Both the position numbers and the translations under genes were made by a program. Below are positions 61,314 through 64,000 of a stretch of DNA of 64,000 nucleotides, piece by piece. Under the pieces are notes generated by a model that did no database searches, was not told the DNA's origin, and worked only from the letters and a program-made list of their open reading frames with translations. Numbering within the stretch: position 1 is the stretch's first letter; the number at the start of each line of letters is the position of its first letter. The stretch lies in contig URAM01000001.1 in the NCBI GenBank assembly GCA_900545815.1, forward strand, positions 153,725-217,724, written 5' to 3'. The DNA is from an uncultured Eubacteriales bacterium (GTDB lineage: Bacteria > Bacillota > Clostridia > Oscillospirales > Oscillospiraceae).

Positions 61314-62251
61314 TCCTCTTACTGCAATACACCCTCATCTTCGCCTCCGTCCTCCTGTTGGTGGCGTTGGGCGGGTGCTTCTCCGAACACTCCGGCATCA
61401 TCAACATCGGCCTGGAGGGCATCATGGTGCTGGGCGCCCTAGGCGGTGCGCTGACCATGAAGTTTCTGCCCGCAGACACTCCGGCGCTAGTCATGGTGCT
61501 CCTAGTCATCCTGTCCTCTATGGCTCTGGGCGTGATCTTCTCCCTGCTCCTGGCCGTGGCCGCCGTCAACTTCAACGCTGACCAGACCCTGGTAGGCACC
61601 GCCATGAACCTGCTGGGCGTGGCTGCCGCCACCGTCTTTGTCAAGGCCATGAACACCGCCGAGAGCGTGGACAACGTGTCCTCTACCATTCAGTACATCA
61701 GCGCCAAGAACGCCTTTTTGTGCCGCATCGGCGGGTTCGACTTCAACTGGTTCATGCTGGTAGCCCTCATCGCCCTGATGCTGTCCTACATCGTCCTCTA
61801 CAAGACCCGCTTCGGCCTGCGCCTGTGCGCCTGCGGCGAGCATCCCCAGGCGGCGGACTCGGTGGGCATCAACGTCTACAAAATGCGCTACGCCGGCGTC
61901 ATGATCTCCGGCGTCCTGGGTGGTCTGGGCGGCATCGTCTACATCACCGCAGGCGTCAGCGAGTGGAAGTTTGAAAACGGCGTGGCCGGTTTCGGCTTCC
62001 TGGCGCTGGCCGTCATGATCTTCGGCCAGTGGAAGCCCACTCGCATCGCCCTGGCTGCCCTGCTGTTCGGCCTGTTTCGGGCGCTGTCCAACGTCTATTC
62101 CGGCTTCCCCCTGCTGGCCTCTCTCCAACTGCCAGGCGCTTTTTACAACATCCTCCCCTACCTGATCTCCCTCATCGTCCTGGCCTTCACCTCCAAGCAG
62201 TCCAGAGCACCCAAGGCGGAGGGGATCCCCTACGACAAGGGAGGACGCTGA
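61310..62251 (+). CDS. Nucleoside ABC transporter permease (YufQ/NupQ type)
   Basis: 313 residues, second permease of the same importer. SEHSGIINIGLEGIMVLGAL near 25, RFGLRLCACGEHPQAADSVGIN near 165 (in part) and GLGGIVYITAGVSEW near 208 are typical. Overlaps the first permease by 4 bases (ATGA) and ends sharing one base with the udk start (TGATG), so all are coupled. Confidence 0.93.
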   Translation: MILLLQYTLIFASVLLLVALGGCFSEHSGIINIGLEGIMVLGALGGALTMKFLPADTPALVMVLLVILSSMALGVIFSLLLAVAAVNFNADQTLVGTAMNLLGVAAATVFVKAMNTAESVDNVSSTIQYISAKNAFLCRIGGFDFNWFMLVALIALMLSYIVLYKTRFGLRLCACGEHPQAADSVGINVYKMRYAGVMISGVLGGLGGIVYITAGVSEWKFENGVAGFGFLALAVMIFGQWKPTRIALAALLFGLFRALSNVYSGFPLLASLQLPGAFYNILPYLISLIVLAFTSKQSRAPKAEGIPYDKGGR

Positions 62252-62886
62252 TGCTGACCGCCAAGGACATCTTTGTGGTGGGCGTGGCAGGCGGCTCCGG
62301 CAGCGGCAAGACCACCCTGACGGAGAACCTCGTCCAGCGGTTCTCCGACCACATCTGCGTGGTTCATCATGACAACTACTACAAGCCCCACGACGACCTC
62401 CCCTTCGAGGTGCGCACCAAGCTGAACTACGACTGCCCCGACGCCTTCGAGACCCCTCTCCTGGCGCAGCAGCTCCGGCAGCTCCGCCAGGGGCAGCCGG
62501 TGGACTGTCCCACCTACGACTACGCCAATCACACCCGTGCCAAGGGGACGGTGCGTCTAGTACCTCAGCCGGTGATTTTGCTGGAGGGCATCCTCATCTT
62601 TGCCGAGCCGGAGTTGTGCGCGCTGATGGACTTGAAGGTGTTCGTGGACACGGATGCCGATGTGCGTCTGGCACGCCGGATGCTCCGTGACCTGGAGGAA
62701 CGGGGACGCAGCGTCCGCAGCGTCATTGACCAGTGGCAGGACACGGTCAAGCCCATGCACGAGAAGTATGTGGAGCCGTCCAAGGGCAACGCCGACATCA
62801 TCATCCCCCACGGTGGCCGGAACTCGGTGGCGTTGGATCTCATCATCGGACGCATCGAACGCCACCTGCGGGAGTGCGGTCGATAA
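62251..62886 (+). CDS. udk: Uridine kinase
   Basis: Phosphorylates uridine and cytidine taken up from outside. 211 residues from ATG 62251 (GGGAGG upstream). P-loop GGSGSGKTT at 14-22, VVHHDNYYKPHDDL near 42, LEGILIFAEPEL near 112, RRMLRDLEERGRS near 147. Last gene of the nucleoside transporter operon, linking import directly to trapping. Confidence 0.95.
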   Translation: MLTAKDIFVVGVAGGSGSGKTTLTENLVQRFSDHICVVHHDNYYKPHDDLPFEVRTKLNYDCPDAFETPLLAQQLRQLRQGQPVDCPTYDYANHTRAKGTVRLVPQPVILLEGILIFAEPELCALMDLKVFVDTDADVRLARRMLRDLEERGRSVRSVIDQWQDTVKPMHEKYVEPSKGNADIIIPHGGRNSVALDLIIGRIERHLRECGR

Positions 62887-62897
62887 CCCACACAGAA

Positions 62898-62922
62898 CCC
62901 CCTCCGGACATTCCGGAGGGGG
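62898..62922 (+). terminator. Terminator after udk
   Basis: 11-bp GC-rich stem (62898-62908 with 62912-62922), 3-base loop, followed by CCTTTCC. Confidence 0.75.
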
Positions 62923-62942
62923 CCTTTCCAAAGGAGCACGCT

Positions 62943-63164
62943 ATGATCTTAGAATTTCCTCAGGCGCCGGACGTCCAGTCCATGGATGCGCCTGCCCTGA
63001 CCGCCTATCTGGAACAGCTGCGGGACAAGATTGCAGCTTTGGACGCGGCGGAACCGAAGAATATGAACAGTGACGCCTACGAAGAATGGGGCGAAGAACA
63101 CGAAGCCCTGGAGGACCTTGTGGACGAGGTGTTAGACCGGCTGGACGAGCTGGCACTTTCATAA
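62943..63164 (+). CDS. Small acidic helical protein, hypothetical
   Basis: 73 residues from ATG 62943 with AAAGGAG 7 bases upstream. Strongly acidic (EEWGEEHEALEDLVDEVLDR near 45-65) and predicted helical throughout, with a heptad-like leucine pattern. No family recognised. Short distance from the udk terminator, on the same strand. Confidence 0.65.
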   Translation: MILEFPQAPDVQSMDAPALTAYLEQLRDKIAALDAAEPKNMNSDAYEEWGEEHEALEDLVDEVLDRLDELALS

Positions 63165-63182
63165 AACGCAATATTTTAGAGC

Positions 63183-63218
63183 AAAACCGGTGGAATACGC
63201 AGGTATCCCACCGGTTTT
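63183..63218. terminator. Bidirectional terminator before trmO 3' end
   Basis: 11-bp stem (63183-63193 with 63208-63218) with a 14-base loop between convergent genes; T-rich on the plus side and TTTTGC on the minus. Confidence 0.75.
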
Positions 63219-63219
63219 C

Positions 63220-63903
63220 TCAATTTTTTATTGGTTCCACTTCACACACGGTCAAGATCTTCTCCTGCACTCGGAACCGGACGTTCCATCCGGCGAAGGC
63301 CATGCCGTACACCCGTTCCGGATCGTTTTGGTAGGAGGGTCTGGGGTCGTGGGAGAGAACGGCCAAGAGGGCAGGCTGAGTCTCCGCTGGGATTTTGTCC
63401 AGCAGCTCCGGCGGGCACTCCACCGTCACCATCCGCTCATCCAGCTGGGTCGTGAATCCGGCTTGGGCGTCCGGATGGCAGTCGGCGTAGGGAATGTAGG
63501 GCTTGATGTCAAAGATGGGGGTGCCATCCATCAAGTCCGCTCCGGACACATGGAGCACCGGCCCTTCCGGTGTGTGCAGCTCCACCCGCTCCAGGCGCAC
63601 CGAGGACAGGCCGATGTTGTTAGGTCGGAAGGGGGAGCGGGTGGCGAAGACCCCCATCCGCTGGTTGCCCCCCAGCCGTGGGGGACGCACGGTGGGCGAC
63701 CAGTGGTCGCCGGACTGGGAGAACGACCAGATGAGCCACAGGTGTGAGAAGCCCTCGATGCCACGGAGCATCTCCGGATTCCGGTAGGGCGGTTCAAAGA
63801 CGATGGTGCTCTTTAGCTCGGTCACCAAACCGCTCTGGCGAGGGATGCCGAACTTGGTGGGAAAGGCGCTGCGCATGGTGGCGATGGGTTGGAATTCAGC
63901 CAT
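63220..63903 (-). CDS. trmO: tRNA (N6-threonylcarbamoyladenosine-37) methyltransferase TrmO
   Basis: 227 residues from ATG 63903 (GGGAGG upstream). N-terminal TsaA/TrmO barrel with FPTKFGIPRQSG near 15, MRGIEG-like MLRGIEGFSHLWLIW near 48, RPPRLGGNQRMGVFATRSPFRPN near 78 (in part) and IGLSSVRLERVE, DIKPYIPYADC. C-terminal extension of about 90 residues as in E. coli TrmO. Uses S-adenosylmethionine to methylate t6A37 of tRNA-Thr. Start overlaps the end of the next gene. Confidence 0.92.
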   Translation of the reverse strand: MAEFQPIATMRSAFPTKFGIPRQSGLVTELKSTIVFEPPYRNPEMLRGIEGFSHLWLIWSFSQSGDHWSPTVRPPRLGGNQRMGVFATRSPFRPNNIGLSSVRLERVELHTPEGPVLHVSGADLMDGTPIFDIKPYIPYADCHPDAQAGFTTQLDERMVTVECPPELLDKIPAETQPALLAVLSHDPRPSYQNDPERVYGMAFAGWNVRFRVQEKILTVCEVEPIKN

Positions 63904-64000
63904 GGTCTGCCCCTCCCATTCCGTATCGGGTGCGTATCTGCGCCAAGATCTCCGTGTCCGCCGGACAGAAGGCATAGTCGCCCATCTCCGGCACGGTGAT
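63896..64000 (-). CDS. 3' end of an unidentified gene
   Basis: Frame entering from the right edge and ending at TGA 63896-63898, overlapping the trmO start by 8 bases. The 34 visible residues end in MGDYAFCPADTEILAQIRT and GMGGADHG. Too short to name. Overlap with trmO implies coupled translation. Confidence 0.55.
   Translation of the reverse strand: MTVPEMGDYAFCPADTEILAQIRTRYGMGGADHG

Overview
The window looks like a chromosomal segment of a GC-rich, spore-forming Firmicute of class Clostridia, most likely an Oscillospiraceae/Ruminococcaceae-type gut anaerobe. Evidence: a SCIFF peptide with its radical-SAM maturase, SpoIIM and a SpoIVFB-like M50 protease, a tig-clpP-clpX-lon-ysxC cluster, lysine-riboswitch control of diaminopimelate synthesis, strong Shine-Dalgarno sites and sigma-A-type promoters. 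The species cannot be named from the sequence alone. I see no phage, insertion sequence, plasmid functions, rRNA or CRISPR array.

Layout. 1-6,200 (-): branched-chain amino acid ABC transporter (livM partial, livH, livK) and a polar amino acid ABC transporter (ATPase, permease, binding lipoprotein). 6,350-12,850 (-): protein quality control (tig, clpP, clpX, lon) ending in the ribosome-assembly GTPase ysxC. 13,100-18,830 (-): rplS-rbgA-rnhB-yraN-dipeptidase-thrC-phosphoesterase, mostly overlapping or closely spaced. 18,970-22,570 (-): radical-SAM pair, SpoIVFB-like protease and a small membrane protein. 22,720-25,541 (+): tRNA-Pro(CGG) and a secreted glucosaminidase. 25,596-32,256 (-): xerD-spoIIM, the SCIFF pair, yajC, tgt, queA. 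32,400-36,108 (+): lysine riboswitch with asd-dapA-dapB-ACT protein. 36,404-37,255 (-): ecfT. 37,463-40,341 (+): a translational GTPase fused to a NYN ribonuclease domain, overlapped by a GIY-YIG gene. 40,319-46,000: Crp/Fnr regulator, MBL hydrolase, ADP-ribosylglycohydrolase, fumarase-beta-like protein, DivIVA-like protein, tRNA-Arg(CCG), three small orphans and a YbjN-like protein. 46,170-55,136 (-): two-component system with a linked membrane protein, four peptidase-type enzymes, ECF sigma factor with a putative anti-sigma factor. 55,353-62,886 (+): CoA-transferase, thymidine kinase, nucleoside (BMP-type) ABC transporter and uridine kinase. 62,943-64,000: small acidic protein, trmO, and the end of an unidentified gene.

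How it fits together. Much of the window serves amino acid, peptide and nucleoside scavenging: three lipoprotein-dependent ABC systems, several peptidases, tdk and udk. The rest is core translation and ribosome maintenance plus sporulation. The item most worth following up is the GTPase-NYN fusion: a TetM-like factor joined in one 872-residue polypeptide to a YacP/Rae1-like endonuclease domain, translationally coupled to a GIY-YIG protein. Second is a family of structured intergenic repeats (three copies, near 6.3, 18.3 and 36.2 kb) whose hairpins differ in sequence but keep pairing.
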